Below, in pieces: positions 45,649 to 45,924 of a stretch of DNA of 45,924 bases (position 1 is the first letter of the stretch; every line of letters starts with the position of its first letter). The DNA is from Burkholderia sp. IMCC1007 (GTDB lineage Bacteria; Pseudomonadota; Gammaproteobacteria; Burkholderiales; Burkholderiaceae). The DNA lies in the NCBI RefSeq assembly GCF_027257875.1, contig NZ_JAPVQY010000063.1, positions 1 through 45,924 of the forward strand, written 5' to 3'. The notes beneath the pieces were generated by a model. The model ran no database searches. It was not told the origin of the DNA and was given only the letters and a program-made list of their open reading frames with translations. Made by a program: the position numbers and the translations under genes.

Positions 45649-45924
45649 TCAATGCAGCGTGGCGAGATACGCGGCGAGATCGTCCGCGTCGTTCGGCGCG
45701 AGCGCGAACGACGGCATCAGCGTGAGCGGCTTGATCTGCTGCGCGTGCGCGATCCAGCGGCGCAGGTCGTCCGGCGTGTTGTCGAGCGTGCCGGCCGCGA
45801 GCAGCCGGCGCGAGCCGAGATGCGACAGGTCGGGGCCCGCGTCGCCCGCCGCGTCGGTCCCGCGCACCGCGTGGCAGCCCGCGCAGCGCGCGGCGAACAG
45901 ATGCTGGCCGCGCTGCGGCGCGCC
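45649..45924 (-). CDS. Cytochrome c oxidase subunit II, C-terminal cytochrome c domain (cut by window edge)
   Basis: The last 91 residues of a protein entering from the right edge. It contains the haem motif CAGCH, followed by GPDLSHLGSRR and an axial Met in LTLMPSFAL. This is the layout of the cytochrome c domain fused to subunit II in caa3 oxidases. The Cu-A domain lies outside the window, so the full identity is inferred from the fused subunit I-III gene that starts 13 bp downstream. Confidence 0.85.
   Translation of the reverse strand, partial: GAPQRGQHLFAARCAGCHAVRGTDAAGDAGPDLSHLGSRRLLAAGTLDNTPDDLRRWIAHAQQIKPLTLMPSFALAPNDADDLAAYLATLH

Noticed and set aside
43077..45725. Very long plus-strand open frame opposite the oxidase gene
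   Set aside because: Arg/His/Glu-rich composition without domains; it mirrors the codon bias of the real minus-strand gene. The same applies to the long opposite frames over the glg operon.

Overview
The window looks like a Burkholderia chromosome segment, probably from the Burkholderia cepacia complex or a close relative. This is inferred from the very high GC, the GlgE/TreS-maltokinase gene set, the catBCA-benABCD order and the style of the oxidase and T6SS genes; no marker gene such as 16S rRNA is present to confirm it. No tRNA, rRNA, CRISPR array or intact transposase was seen.

Positions 1-15099 (all minus strand) hold a tightly packed alpha-glucan/trehalose operon in the order glgE, treS-maltokinase fusion, glgB, glgX, treZ, malQ (malQ runs off the left edge). 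Trehalose and maltose are interconverted by TreS, maltose is phosphorylated by the fused kinase, GlgE polymerises maltose-1-phosphate, GlgB branches, GlgX debranches, TreZ releases trehalose from oligosyltrehalose, and MalQ rearranges short glucans. Three of the five junctions overlap by four bases. GlgE is 1130 residues and carries a second, catalytically degenerate barrel at its N-terminus.

Positions 15273-19819 (minus) form a second overlapping gene string: an MgtC/SapB membrane protein, a 112-residue unknown, a phospholipase D joined to a DedA/VTT membrane domain, an endonuclease/exonuclease/phosphatase-family protein and a DUF2591-like protein. Positions 19998-22378 hold a small unknown gene, a HAD phosphatase and a SotB-like sugar efflux MFS transporter.

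Positions 22413-26366 (minus) hold an AcoR-like regulator lacking its AAA+ domain and an aryl-alcohol dehydrogenase/benzaldehyde dehydrogenase pair. Positions 33911-40184 (plus) hold catB, catC, catA, benA, benB, benC, benD and then a RidA-family gene. Together these would take benzyl alcohol through benzaldehyde, benzoate and catechol to 3-oxoadipate enol-lactone. Between the two blocks (about 26.7-33.2 kb) lies a type VI secretion cassette of visibly lower and uneven GC: vgrG, a Tle4-type lipase effector, its Tli4 immunity gene, a PAAR gene and a TrfB/KorA-like DNA-binding protein. The immunity gene appears to be broken by a single-base deletion while the effector is intact; this is the most striking observation in the window.

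Positions 40785-45924 hold a scrap of an MFS transporter and then, on the minus strand, a caa3-type oxidase cluster: the tail of subunit II with its cytochrome c domain, a fused subunit I-III, a small four-helix membrane protein and a triheme cytochrome c lipoprotein. Subunit I keeps all haem and copper ligands but lacks both the helix VI glutamate and the K-channel lysine.
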